From: CAZNXJ01 sp964577115
GTDB taxonomy: Bacteria > Planctomycetota > Planctomycetia > Pirellulales > Pirellulaceae
DNA: 64,000 bases
Reading direction: 5' to 3'
Assembly: GCA_964577115.1 (NCBI GenBank)
Contig: CAZNXJ010000001.1
Coordinates: 124,001-188,000 of the forward strand
A program made the translations under genes and the position numbers. Every line of letters starts with the position of its first letter. Position 1 is the first letter of the stretch. Positions 16,887 to 25,382 of this stretch are shown here, one piece after another. A model generated the notes under the pieces. That model did no database searches, was not told where the DNA came from, and worked only from the letters and a program-made list of their open reading frames with translations.

Positions 16887-16898
16887 ATGACATGTCAT
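16887..16898. promoter_or_regulatory. Candidate MarR operator upstream of DoxX gene
   Basis: Perfect 12-bp palindrome ATGACATGTCAT, 90 bp before the DoxX start and just past the MarR stop. The flanking bases (GTAG on the left, GTATTT on the right) also match those around the site at 17424-17435. The pairing with a MarR gene makes this a likely operator. Confidence 0.6.
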
Positions 16899-16928
16899 GT
16901 ATTTGGCGAAAAAAAGAGAATGAACCCG

Positions 16929-17402
16929 TCACTCCTGGAGACTTTCACGAGCCTTCTCGAGCAGGCGGCTGAGCTCTTTCAGCTCGGCCGACGTGAGATG
17001 GCCGATCAGGTCTTTATGGAGCTCGCTGACGGGCTTGTCGAGCTGGCTCAGCAGGTCCTGGGCCTTCTCTGTGAGCGCCACATAGACGACTCGCCGATCC
17101 TCCGAGCATCGTTCTCTGCGAATGAGCTCCTGCTTTTCCAAGCGGTCTAAGAGCCCGGTCATGGCTGGGACGAGCTGAATCATGCGGTCGGCGATCTCCA
17201 GGCAGGGCATGGGCCGGCCTTCGCCGCGCAGGATACGCAGCACGTTGTATTGGGAGGAGGTCAAACCAAACTCCCGAAACAACCGCCCAAAACGGTTCTG
17301 AAACCGATCGCTCGTTCGCAGAAGGTTCAGGATTGCCTCCTGTTCCAGCGAGTCGAACGGACGCTTCTTTTTCAGTTCGTCGCGTAGTCGGCTCTGGGTC
17401 AC
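16929..17402 (-). CDS. MarR-family transcriptional regulator
   Basis: 157 residues. I choose the GTG at 17402 because AAAGGAG lies seven bases upstream; the longer ATG frame from 17435 begins inside the candidate operator. The winged-helix core is clear: LTSSQYNVLRILRGEG (helix 2), CLEIADRMIQLVPAMTGLLDRLEKQELIRRERCSEDRRVVYVALTEKAQDLL (recognition helix and DRR wing, landmarks only). These regulators bind as dimers to short palindromes and are usually released by phenolic or oxidant ligands. The similar palindromes at its own start and before the adjacent DoxX gene suggest autoregulation and control of DoxX. Confidence 0.93.
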   Translation of the reverse strand: MTQSRLRDELKKKRPFDSLEQEAILNLLRTSDRFQNRFGRLFREFGLTSSQYNVLRILRGEGRPMPCLEIADRMIQLVPAMTGLLDRLEKQELIRRERCSEDRRVVYVALTEKAQDLLSQLDKPVSELHKDLIGHLTSAELKELSRLLEKARESLQE

Positions 17403-17423
17403 GTTGGCTCCTTTCGGGAATAT

Positions 17424-17435
17424 ATTACATATCAT
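17424..17435. promoter_or_regulatory. Candidate MarR operator at the regulator's own promoter
   Basis: ATTACATATCAT on the plus strand (ATGATATGTAAT on the minus strand) is a near-palindrome. The minus-strand context GTAGATGATATGTAATATATT aligns base for base with the plus-strand context of the 16887 site with only a few changes. It lies 22 bp upstream of the preferred GTG start. Confidence 0.55.
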
Positions 17436-17585
17436 CTACTTCCGCGTCAACTATCTGCGTACTCAAATTCGCAACGGGGTTGCGAGGCAGCGCCTCGTTT
17501 GCGAGTTCGCGCGCTAGTGGTTGTTTCACACGAGGCGTCTGGGAAGATGGAAGGACCCTGCCGGTCGGCGTCGGCCAGCACCTCT

Positions 17586-17614
17586 TTCGTGTCCTTCGTG
17601 TCTTCGCGGTTCCC
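17586..17614 (+). repeat. Dispersed TTCGTGTC-type intergenic repeat, copy 1
   Basis: The sequence TTCGTGTCCTTCGTGTC continues to a GGTTCCC end and matches a second copy at 19355-19384. It ends five bases before the start codon of the SGNH hydrolase gene. Similar runs are common between genes in planctomycetes, to my recollection. Confidence 0.5.
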
Positions 17615-17618
17615 AAAG

Positions 17619-18329
17619 ATGCACCCCGTCGCAACCCGCCGAACGTCTCCGCGCCTGATCGGGCTCGCCACCGTGTTGCTGTTCTGCCTACCCGCACTAA
17701 CCCATGCGGCCGATTCACCGGAGCGCTGGGAAGAGGCGATTCGGCAGTTTGAACAACAGGACGAACAGGAAGCGCCGCCGTCGGGCGCCATTCTCTTCGT
17801 CGGGTCGTCCTCGATCCGGCTCTGGGACCTAAAAAAGCACTTTCCCGACTGGCAAGCCATCAATCGCGGTTTCGGCGGGTCGCAAACGAGCGACGTGTTG
17901 CACTACTTCGACCGCGTCGTCCTTCGCTACCGACCGCGCGTCGTTGTTTTCTACTCGGGCGACAACGACGTCGCCGCCGGGAAGTCCGCCGCCGACGTCA
18001 CGCGCGACGTACAAACGCTGCTCGAACGCGTCGCCGAGCATCTCCCCGAGACGCATGTCGTGCTCCTGCCGGTCAAACCCAGCCTCGCTCGATGGGAGAA
18101 ATGGGACACGATGCGCGAGGTCAACGAGCGGATGCAGCACTTCGCCAAGACGCTCGACAAAGTCCACTACGCCGATACGGCGACGCCCATGCTGAACGAC
18201 CAAGGCGAGCCCGAACCCAAGTGGTTCGTCGCCGATCGGCTGCACCTGAGCTCGGAAGGCTATGAACTCTGGTCGCGCATCGTCCGCGAAACCGTGTCTG
18301 CCATCGACCAACCCAGCCAAGCCGAATAA
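17619..18329 (+). CDS. Secreted SGNH/GDSL-type hydrolase
   Basis: 236 residues from the ATG at 17619, which gives a typical Sec signal (basic start, LIGLATVLLFCLPALTHA, cleavage after Ala30). The SGNH blocks are present: FVGSSSI near 60-66 with the nucleophile Ser, NRGFGG near 82-87, GDND at 114-117, and ADRLHLSSEGY near the C-terminus with the Asp/His pair. This type is often an acetyl- or acyl-esterase acting on glycans. The upstream frame to 17499 passes through a repeat and is not expected to be coding. It stands alone, converging with the SBD-HNH gene 24 bp away. Confidence 0.88.
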   Translation: MHPVATRRTSPRLIGLATVLLFCLPALTHAADSPERWEEAIRQFEQQDEQEAPPSGAILFVGSSSIRLWDLKKHFPDWQAINRGFGGSQTSDVLHYFDRVVLRYRPRVVVFYSGDNDVAAGKSAADVTRDVQTLLERVAEHLPETHVVLLPVKPSLARWEKWDTMREVNERMQHFAKTLDKVHYADTATPMLNDQGEPEPKWFVADRLHLSSEGYELWSRIVRETVSAIDQPSQAE

Positions 18330-18353
18330 GACCGGGACTTCGGGCCGCTCGCG

Positions 18354-19262
18354 TCAGGCCGACGTCGTCAATTCTCGCGGCGGCTGACGAAAGACTTGTC
18401 GCTCATGCCATTCGAGATACGTCGTTGCAGGCGCATAAGATTCGCGCAGAGGACGGCGGAGGGGGCGCCCGTGGAACTTTAGTAGAGTCTCCTGGAAACC
18501 GTGCCGCCCATGCACCAGTTCGGAAACCACGACGAGCCGCTCCGGAGTAACGGTAAACGCGCCGAGATCAAACGCCTTGTGATGGAGAACACAGAGCGCC
18601 AAGCCGTTCGGCTCGACGTCCGGTCCGCCCGCCTGGTGCCATTGAATATGGGCTGCTTCCAGCCCTAACGTCTGATTACCCAGTCGGACGTCAAAGCCGC
18701 ACACAGCGCAGGCCTGTTCGTACGCTCTCAAAATTCGCCCGCGAAATTCCGGATCGCGCCGGCGACGGTGCACCGTTTCGAACGATCGCAGCTCGAGCCC
18801 CACCGCGTCGAGGATGTCCTGGTGCAGGGAAGCCGGAAAATGCGACTCGAGGAGCCGCATTGCGACCGTGGCCAGCAAAGAGGGATCGCCCATCAGGTGG
18901 CTTGCCACGTCGTCCGTAAAATGCCCCACGGCATCTCCGTCGATGAGCTGTCGCCGCGGCACGTCGGTTTGGCCCTTTCGCCGCTGAAAACGGTCGCGAC
19001 CGCCAACCCTCCAAATACCGTCGTTTTGCAGTCGCCAGAACGGGTACTCCGGATGGTACGAAGCCCGAGGAGGTCCGAATTCCTTGAGCAACTCGGTCAG
19101 CTTCGGATCGACCTGGCGAAAGGGGAAGGCGTTGGGCGCGCCTCGCGCAAGGGCTCCCAGCGCCAGTAGAATCAACAACGGCTTATGCGGCGCGCGCTGC
19201 GATCCGCGCGTCCATACGCTGATGCGATCGAATGCGTGCAGAATATCGTCCCGAGAAAGCAT
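18354..19262 (-). CDS. SBD-HNH type IV restriction endonuclease, predicted phosphorothioate-DNA specific
   Basis: 302 residues. The N-terminal half matches the sulfur-binding domain of ScoMcrA-like enzymes: RAPHKPLLILLAL at 23-35, LLKEFGPPR near 58-66, HPEYPFWRLQNDGIW at 70-84 (the Tyr-Pro pair likely lines the sulfur pocket), and a LL..HFP..L..DIL..VGL stretch at 137-156. The C-terminal half is an HNH nuclease: CAVC at 185-188, AAHI with His205, His209, Asn219 and the LHH at 226-228. This family cleaves near phosphorothioate-modified DNA and acts as defence against dnd-modified invaders. No dnd or ssp genes are in the window. The specificity is inferred from family resemblance; HNH nuclease is firm. 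Confidence 0.85.
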   Translation of the reverse strand: MLSRDDILHAFDRISVWTRGSQRAPHKPLLILLALGALARGAPNAFPFRQVDPKLTELLKEFGPPRASYHPEYPFWRLQNDGIWRVGGRDRFQRRKGQTDVPRRQLIDGDAVGHFTDDVASHLMGDPSLLATVAMRLLESHFPASLHQDILDAVGLELRSFETVHRRRRDPEFRGRILRAYEQACAVCGFDVRLGNQTLGLEAAHIQWHQAGGPDVEPNGLALCVLHHKAFDLGAFTVTPERLVVVSELVHGRHGFQETLLKFHGRPLRRPLRESYAPATTYLEWHERQVFRQPPRELTTSA

Positions 19263-19354
19263 CGCCTCGCGTTCTCGCCTTCGCCGCCAGCAACTCTAAC
19301 CCATTAGCATACTCGAACCGAGAACCAACGCCGCACAGCACCCCCAATCCCCCA

Positions 19355-19384
19355 TTCGTGTCGTTCGTGTCATTGGTGGTTCCC
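19355..19384 (+). repeat. Dispersed TTCGTGTC-type intergenic repeat, copy 2
   Basis: TTCGTGTCGTTCGTGTCATT followed by GGTGGTTCCC, matching the copy at 17586-17614 with few changes. It lies in the divergent gap between the HNH nuclease and TetR genes. Confidence 0.5.
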
Positions 19385-19403
19385 ATTTTCCCCAACCCGC
19401 ATC

Positions 19404-19431
19404 TTGTCTTCTTGCCGCGCCCGACTATATT
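19404..19431 (+). promoter_or_regulatory. Probable promoter of the TetR-RND efflux operon
   Basis: TTGTCT at 19404-19409 and TATATT at 19426-19431 are separated by 16 bp and resemble sigma-70 boxes. The TetR-type palindrome begins four bases after the -10 element, at the expected transcription start. Confidence 0.5.
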
Positions 19432-19434
19432 TCG

Positions 19435-19450
19435 GACTGACTAGTCAGTC
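19435..19450. promoter_or_regulatory. 16-bp perfect palindrome, probable TetR operator
   Basis: GACTGACTAGTCAGTC is its own reverse complement and ends 11 bp before the GTG start of the TetR gene. Position over the expected transcription start fits repression of the regulator-adaptor-pump operon. Confidence 0.8.
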
Positions 19451-19461
19451 GAGGACAGTAC

Positions 19462-20112
19462 GTGAGTTCTACGAACAGCAAGCGCGGGCGGCCGGTTGAC
19501 GACGAACTGGGCGAGCGGCGGCGCGAACAGATCCTGGACGTGGCCGCCGAAGTGTTTGCCGAGCGAGGATATGCGGGGGCGGATACGCAGGACCTGGCCG
19601 ATCGCGTCGGGGTTGGTAAAGGGACGCTCTATCGCTATTTCCCCAGCAAACGCGAGCTGTTTCTCGCGGCAGCGGATCGCGTTATGCGCCGGCTTCGCGA
19701 GCACCTCGACAAGGCGGTTGCCGGACACTCCGACCCCCTGGAACATATTGCCGTCGCCATTGAGGCGTTCCTCGCATTTTTTGATGAACATCCGGGCTTT
19801 GTGGAGCTCTTAATCCTCGAGCGGGCACTGTTCAAGGACCGGAAAGAACCCACCTACATCGAACATCGCGTGAAGAACGCCGGTCGATGGCAAAAGCTGT
19901 ATCAGGACCTGATCGAGGCGGGCCGAGTGCGGCCCATTCCGGTGGAACGCATCACGTCAGTAACCAGCGACCTCGTATACGGAACGATGTTTTCCAACTA
20001 CTTCGCCGGCCGACAGCGATCCCTGCGCCAACAGGCGGACGACATCGTCGACATCGTTTTTTGCGGAATTCTCTCTGATTCTGAGCGCACTCGATGGAAC
20101 ACGAAAAGATGA
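19462..20112 (+). CDS. TetR-family transcriptional repressor of efflux operon
   Basis: 216 residues from a GTG start preceded by GAGGAC. The N-terminal helix-turn-helix is typical: RREQILDVAAEVFAERGYAGADTQDLADRVGVGKGTLYRYFPSKRELFLAA (landmark, residues 19-70). The C-terminal part is a variable all-helical ligand domain. The stop codon overlaps an in-frame ATG of the next gene (ATGA at 20109-20112), so the adaptor may be translationally coupled. The palindrome just upstream is its probable operator. Expected role: repression of the RND pump until a toxic substrate binds the regulator. Confidence 0.93.
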   Translation: MSSTNSKRGRPVDDELGERRREQILDVAAEVFAERGYAGADTQDLADRVGVGKGTLYRYFPSKRELFLAAADRVMRRLREHLDKAVAGHSDPLEHIAVAIEAFLAFFDEHPGFVELLILERALFKDRKEPTYIEHRVKNAGRWQKLYQDLIEAGRVRPIPVERITSVTSDLVYGTMFSNYFAGRQRSLRQQADDIVDIVFCGILSDSERTRWNTKR

Positions 20113-21392
20113 ACGGCCACGATTTGACCCCCGAGCCGTGCGCGTCCCCGACCGGCCACTGCGAGGACGAAGGGCCCTTGCCGCATTCCACTCGGTCCCG
20201 ATTTGCCTGGCTGCTCGGCGCCTGCCTTGCCGCCGGCAGCCTGCTCCCGCTCGCTGGCTGCCGCCCTGAAACGCAGGCCGGGGCCACAGCCGAGGCGCCG
20301 CCTCCGCCGCAGGTGTATGTGACCTATCCGGTCGAGCGGCCGCTGGCCGAGACGCGGGAATACACGGGCCATTTGGAAGCCGTCGAAACGGTCCAAATCC
20401 GGGCTCGCGTCCGCGGCGTTCTACAGAAGATCCACTTCCGTGAGGGTGCCGAAGTCAAACAGGGCGATCTGCTCTATGAGATCGAGCCGAGCGAATACGA
20501 GGCGGCGGTGGAGCAGCACAAAGCGGACATCGAGCGGCTGAACCATCAGCTCGCATTGGCCGAGTCCGAAGCGAAGCGCTCCACTGAGCTCTACCGCAAA
20601 GAGGCCATCTCGACCGAGACCTGGGAGTCCGCTCAGGCACAGCTCGGCATCACCAAGGCGGAGCTTGCGAAGGCCAAGGCGGCGCTGAAACGGGCCGAGC
20701 TCGATCTGAGCTACACGAAGATTTACGCCCCGATCCCCGGACGCATCGGGCGCACGCTCGTTACCGAGGGCAACCTCGTCGGCTACAACGAATCGACGCT
20801 CCTGACGACGCTCGTCAAAGTCGATCCAATCTACGTTTACTTCGAGATTCCCGAGCGGGATCTTTTGGCATTCGAGACCGTACGGCAGCAGGCCTCGCAG
20901 CCCGACTTCGCGATGGAGGTACCGCTGCGGCTCGGCCTGGAAACCGAGACAGGGCATCCCCATGTCGGCGTGGCCAACTTCGCGGATAACCAGGTGGATG
21001 CGGAGACCGGAACGATCCTGATTCGCGGTACGCTCAAGAATGACGCTCGTAAATTGCTGCCCGGCCTGTTTGCTCGAGTGCGTCTGACGGTCGGGCCGGA
21101 AGAGCCGCGGTTACTGGTGCCGGAAACGGCGCTGGCTGCGGACCAGCGGGGTCGCTACGTGCTGGTCGTCGGCGAGGACAACGTCGTCGAACAACGTCCC
21201 GTTCAGATCGATCTGAATTTCTCGAACAAGGGTTATTTGGTGATTCGCGAGGGGATCGAGGCCGGTGATCGAATCATCGTCAGTGGCCTCCAGAAAGCTC
21301 GAGTCAAGCAGCCGGTGACTCCGATTGACGCCGCCGAAGACATGCTGCCGCCGACCGAGCTGGCAGCCGCACCGGCCGCCGACCGGTATTAA
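20094..21392 (+). CDS. RND efflux periplasmic adaptor lipoprotein (AcrA/MexA type)
   Basis: 432 residues from 20094; an ATG at 20109 overlapping the TetR stop is an equally good start. About 35 hydrophilic residues precede the leader WLLGACLAAGSLLPLAGC, whose Cys56 is a good lipobox, so the tail-like extension is unusual. The mature protein shows the adaptor pattern: lipoyl half VQIRARVRGVLQKIHFREGAEVKQGDLLYEIEP, alpha-hairpin (about 140-190), second lipoyl half IYAPIPGRIGRTLVTEGNLVG, beta-barrel and membrane-proximal domains (all landmarks). It should connect the downstream inner-membrane pump to an outer-membrane channel, which is not encoded in this operon. Confidence 0.93.
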   Translation: MEHEKMNGHDLTPEPCASPTGHCEDEGPLPHSTRSRFAWLLGACLAAGSLLPLAGCRPETQAGATAEAPPPPQVYVTYPVERPLAETREYTGHLEAVETVQIRARVRGVLQKIHFREGAEVKQGDLLYEIEPSEYEAAVEQHKADIERLNHQLALAESEAKRSTELYRKEAISTETWESAQAQLGITKAELAKAKAALKRAELDLSYTKIYAPIPGRIGRTLVTEGNLVGYNESTLLTTLVKVDPIYVYFEIPERDLLAFETVRQQASQPDFAMEVPLRLGLETETGHPHVGVANFADNQVDAETGTILIRGTLKNDARKLLPGLFARVRLTVGPEEPRLLVPETALAADQRGRYVLVVGEDNVVEQRPVQIDLNFSNKGYLVIREGIEAGDRIIVSGLQKARVKQPVTPIDAAEDMLPPTELAAAPAADRY

Positions 21393-21499
21393 TCCCCGCC
21401 TAAATGCGCCGTTGGCGCCCCGCCACTTCCCCGCCTGCGCCGCACGTCGCATCGTGCAGCGTTCCCGACCCACAGTCCTTCGCATACGTCGGACGATTC

Positions 21500-24400
21500 A
21501 TGTTATCGAAATTTTTTATCGACCGACCGGTCTTCGCGAACGTCATCGCCATCGTCACCGTGATCCTCGGCGTGGTGGCGCTGTACCACTTGCCGGTCGA
21601 GCAGTACCCGCGCATTACGCCGCCGACGATTCAGGTAACGACGGTCTATCCCGGCGCCAACGCGCGGGTGGTCGCCGACACAGTCGCGGCGCCGATCGAG
21701 CAGCAGGTGAACGGCGTCGAAGGCATGATGTACATGTCGTCGAACTGTTCGGCCGACGGATCCTACTCGCTGACCGTGACGTTCAACATCGGGGTGGATC
21801 TCGATACGGCACAGGTTCTGGTCCAGAACCGAGTGGCGCTGGCCGAACCATTGTTGCCCGAGGAAGTTCGGCGACAGGGCGTGTCGGTCAACAAGCAGTC
21901 GACCGACATCATTCTGGTGATTTCGCTTATTTCACCGGAGAACACGTACGACAGCCTTTTTATGGCGAACTACGGCACGCTGCGGCTCCGCGACGAACTG
22001 AGCCGTGTGCCGGGGGTTGGCGGTGTCGATGTGCGCGGCGGTACGGACTACAGCATGCGCGTGTGGCTCGATCCCGAGCGTCTCAGCGCTCGTAACCTCA
22101 CGACGCAGGACGTCATCTCGGCCCTCCGCGATCAGAACGTGCAGGTAGCCGCCGGCCAGATCGGCCAGGCGCCCTCACCCGCCGACCAGCTGCTTCAGTT
22201 TCCCGTCACGGCACAGGGACGCTTGTCGGAGCCGGAGCAGTTCGAAGAGATCGTGATCAAGAAGCAGGCGGGGCGCGTCACCTACCTGCGCGATGTCGCG
22301 CGCGTCGAGCTGGGCAGCCAATCATACGACTCGTTCAGCGTCCGCAGCGGTATGCCGGCGGTCAGTATCCTCATCTACCAGTTGCCCGGCGCCAACGCGA
22401 TTCAAGTTGCCGAAGACGTGCGAGCGGCGATTGAACGGCTCAGCGAGGACTTTCCGGACGGGCTAGAGTACAACATTCCGTTCGATACGACGATGTTCGT
22501 GGAAGCGGGTGTTCGCGGCGTGTATCACACGCTGATCGAAGCCGGCGTCCTCGTGCTGCTCGTTATTCTCTTGTTCCTTCACGACTGGCGTGCGGTGCTG
22601 GTGCCCGCCACGACGGTCCCGGTGACGATTGTCGGCGCCTTTGCCGTGATGCCCTTGCTGGGCTTTACCGTCAACTTCCTCACGCTGTTCGGTCTGGTAT
22701 TGGCCATTGGTATCGTCGTCGACGACGCGATCATCATCGTCGAGAACGCCGCCCACCACGTCCAGCGCGGGCTCACCCCGCGCGAGGCGTCAATCAAAGC
22801 GATGGAGGAAATGACCGGTCCCGTGATCAGCATCACGTTGGTACTCTCGGCCGTGTTCCTCCCGGCAGCCTTCCTGGGCGGTATCACGGGCCAGTTGTAC
22901 CGGCAATTCGCACTGACGATCGCCGCCACCGCGGTGCTCAGCGCCATTAACGCGTTGACGCTCAAACCCGTGCAATGCGCGACGTATCTCCGCCCGCTGC
23001 CTGAAAAGCGGAACCTGTTCGTCCGCAGTTTCGAATGGGTGTGGAAGCGCATCGAAAACTTCTACATCTGGCTGCTCAGCGGCTTCCTCCGCGTATCCGC
23101 TGTGGCGATGTTGCTGTTTTTCGCACTGATCGGCGGGACGGCTTGGTGGTACTTTTCGCTCCCGACCGGCTTCTTGCCGGCAGAAGACCAGGGTTACGTG
23201 CTGATCAGCGTTCAGCTGCCAGACGGTGCATCGCAGGCGCGGACGCGCGAAGTCGTCAAGAAGCTCGACGAGCTGTTCGCGAACGAAGACACGATCGATA
23301 ACTGGCTGGTGCTCGGCGGCCTCTCGATTCTCGACGGTACCGCGGCACCCAATGCCGCGACGGCGTTTGCCGTTTTCAAGAACTGGGATGATCGCGTCGC
23401 ACCCGAGGAGCAGCAGGACGCGATTGTAGCGCGGCTGACGGCCGGAATGTCTGAAATCCATGAAGCCGTGGTCTTCGCGATGGTGCCTCCGGCCATTCGC
23501 GGTTTAGGCCAGGCCGGTGGTTTCCAGATCCAAATCGAAGACCGCGCCGGCGTGGGGCGTGAGGAAATCGCCGCGCGCTTGCAGGAAATCATCGCGGCCG
23601 CGCAGCAGCGCCCCGAGCTCGGCACGCTACAGACGACGTTTCGCCCCGGCGTACCGCAGTTGTTCGTCGAGATCGATCGCGTCAAGGTTCAGAAGTTGAA
23701 CCTCGACTTGAACGACGTTTACAGCACGCTGCAAGCGAATCTTGGATCGTTCTACACCAATGACTTCAACAAGTTCGGACGTACGTACCAGGTACGACTT
23801 CAGGCCGAGCCGCAGTTCCGCGACCAGGTGGATGACATCTATCGTTTGCGCGTACGCAACGCCGATGGCAAGATGATTCCGCTCGGCTCGGTGCTCACCG
23901 TCCAGGAAGCCTTCGGGCCGCAGGTCGTGAACCGCTACAACCTGTATCCCTCCGGCTCGATCATCGGCTCGGCGGCCCCCGGCCGTAGTTCGGGTGAAGC
24001 GCTGGCCGCCATGGAGGAAGTCGCGCGGAGCATCCTTCCCAACACGATGGGCTTCGACTGGACGGGTATGGCCTATCAGGAAAAGCTCGTCGGCGGCCAG
24101 GCGATCTACGTCTTCGCGCTCGCCGTGCTGCTCGTGTACCTCGTTCTCGCGGCGCAGTACGAAAGCTGGATCTTACCGCTAGCGGTGATCTTTGTCGTGC
24201 CGATCGGAATGCTCGGTATCGTCGCCGCGGTCTCGCTGCGCGGCATGGATAACAACATCTACACGCAGATTGGAACGGTGCTGATTATCGCGCTGGCCAG
24301 TAAGAATGCGATTCTGATCGTCGAGTTCGCTCGCGAGCTGCGCATCGAAGGGCGCAGCATCCGCGAGGCGGCCCTGGAAGCTTCGCGGTTGCGTTTTCGG

Positions 24401-24691
24401 CCGATCGTGATGACGTCAATCGCCTTTATGCTCGGCGTGCTACCGCTGGTGCGAGCGCACGGCGCGGGGGCCGCGAGCCAACAGTCGTTGGGCACGGCCG
24501 TTTTCGGCGGTATGGCTACGTCGACCGCCTTGGCCGTCTTCTTCGTTCCTGTCTTCTATGTGCTGCTCCAGCGCTTCCAGGAATGGTGGAGCGGGTCGAA
24601 GGGCGACAAGCAGCCCAAAGCGCCGGCGGAATCCAAACCGGCGACGGACGCCGAACCGGTGAGTGAAGAGCTGGCGGCGAGCCACAGCTAA
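21500..24691 (+). CDS. RND multidrug efflux permease, HAE1 family (AcrB type)
   Basis: 1063 residues from the ATG at 21500, where the protein begins MLSKFFIDRPVFANVIAIV as in AcrB-like pumps; the longer frame to 21404 lacks this. Twelve membrane segments in two halves, large periplasmic loops after helices 1 and 7, and the proton-relay GIVVDDAIIIVENAAHH with adjacent Asp pair in helix 4 are visible. The C-terminal half has ASKNAILIVEFARELR and the RFRPIVMTS motif. It is a proton-driven exporter of hydrophobic compounds working with the adaptor 108 bp upstream. No TolC gene follows; a channel from elsewhere (for example the one at 13804) would be needed. Confidence 0.96.
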   Translation: MLSKFFIDRPVFANVIAIVTVILGVVALYHLPVEQYPRITPPTIQVTTVYPGANARVVADTVAAPIEQQVNGVEGMMYMSSNCSADGSYSLTVTFNIGVDLDTAQVLVQNRVALAEPLLPEEVRRQGVSVNKQSTDIILVISLISPENTYDSLFMANYGTLRLRDELSRVPGVGGVDVRGGTDYSMRVWLDPERLSARNLTTQDVISALRDQNVQVAAGQIGQAPSPADQLLQFPVTAQGRLSEPEQFEEIVIKKQAGRVTYLRDVARVELGSQSYDSFSVRSGMPAVSILIYQLPGANAIQVAEDVRAAIERLSEDFPDGLEYNIPFDTTMFVEAGVRGVYHTLIEAGVLVLLVILLFLHDWRAVLVPATTVPVTIVGAFAVMPLLGFTVNFLTLFGLVLAIGIVVDDAIIIVENAAHHVQRGLTPREASIKAMEEMTGPVISITLVLSAVFLPAAFLGGITGQLYRQFALTIAATAVLSAINALTLKPVQCATYLRPLPEKRNLFVRSFEWVWKRIENFYIWLLSGFLRVSAVAMLLFFALIGGTAWWYFSLPTGFLPAEDQGYVLISVQLPDGASQARTREVVKKLDELFANEDTIDNWLVLGGLSILDGTAAPNAATAFAVFKNWDDRVAPEEQQDAIVARLTAGMSEIHEAVVFAMVPPAIRGLGQAGGFQIQIEDRAGVGREEIAARLQEIIAAAQQRPELGTLQTTFRPGVPQLFVEIDRVKVQKLNLDLNDVYSTLQANLGSFYTNDFNKFGRTYQVRLQAEPQFRDQVDDIYRLRVRNADGKMIPLGSVLTVQEAFGPQVVNRYNLYPSGSIIGSAAPGRSSGEALAAMEEVARSILPNTMGFDWTGMAYQEKLVGGQAIYVFALAVLLVYLVLAAQYESWILPLAVIFVVPIGMLGIVAAVSLRGMDNNIYTQIGTVLIIALASKNAILIVEFARELRIEGRSIREAALEASRLRFRPIVMTSIAFMLGVLPLVRAHGAGAASQQSLGTAVFGGMATSTALAVFFVPVFYVLLQRFQEWWSGSKGDKQPKAPAESKPATDAEPVSEELAASHS

Positions 24692-25382
24692 CGGTACGCA
24701 TGGGACGCGCGAAAGAACAGGCAACCACTGCCGGGTGGCGGGCAGGCGCTGCGTGCCTTGCCTGGACGGACTGCGTATGATTCGGCATTGACGCGAGCAG
24801 CGCTGGCCCGGTACATCGTCCCTGCAGTGAGGCTAACTCGCGAGGGGGTGTGCTGGACGTCGACGCTCGGGAAGCTCGCAGTTAGACTAAAAATTCGACG
24901 GAGTGTGAATGACTGGCCTCGAGCGTCTGCAAGGCACTCGCGGACGCTCTCCGGCTACCTGTGCATGGGATCGCATCGTGGGGTCTCATCGGAGTACCAG
25001 CCGGCCGGTCGATAAACGGACTGTTTTTAACTCGGCGACCCCATGCGATGAATGAATCTTCCAATAGCCCCCGAACTCCCGATCGCGAAGTCGCCGTGCG
25101 TATCGCGCTCGTGCGCGAGATGACCGAAGCCGCTCGTTCGGGCGCCATCGGCTGGAGCGTGCGTGACCGCCGCCTGCGCACGTTGTTTTGCGTCCATGAA
25201 TCGAGCCGCGCGTTCGACAGCACGCGCCCCTGCTACGGACACTGATCGACTTCGACTCTTCCACACCGCTGAGATGGAAGTTAACGAGGCAGGAGACGTC
25301 GTTCGGAATCTGCGCCCACTCGGCGCAGCCTCTCATACGTAGCGGCCTGGCTCCCGCTCGGTGCCCCTTTTTCTGGCAGAAC
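24692..25382. other. 691-bp intergenic stretch, no gene supported
   Basis: Frames such as 25045-25245 (plus) and 24882-25223 (minus) overlap each other, lack convincing ribosome-binding sites and show no recognisable motif. I see no tRNA, clear terminator or repeat here. Confidence 0.5.

Noticed and set aside
25045..25245. Possible 66-residue gene starting MNESSNSP
   Set aside because: No ribosome-binding site, overlaps competing minus-strand frames, and no recognisable motif.
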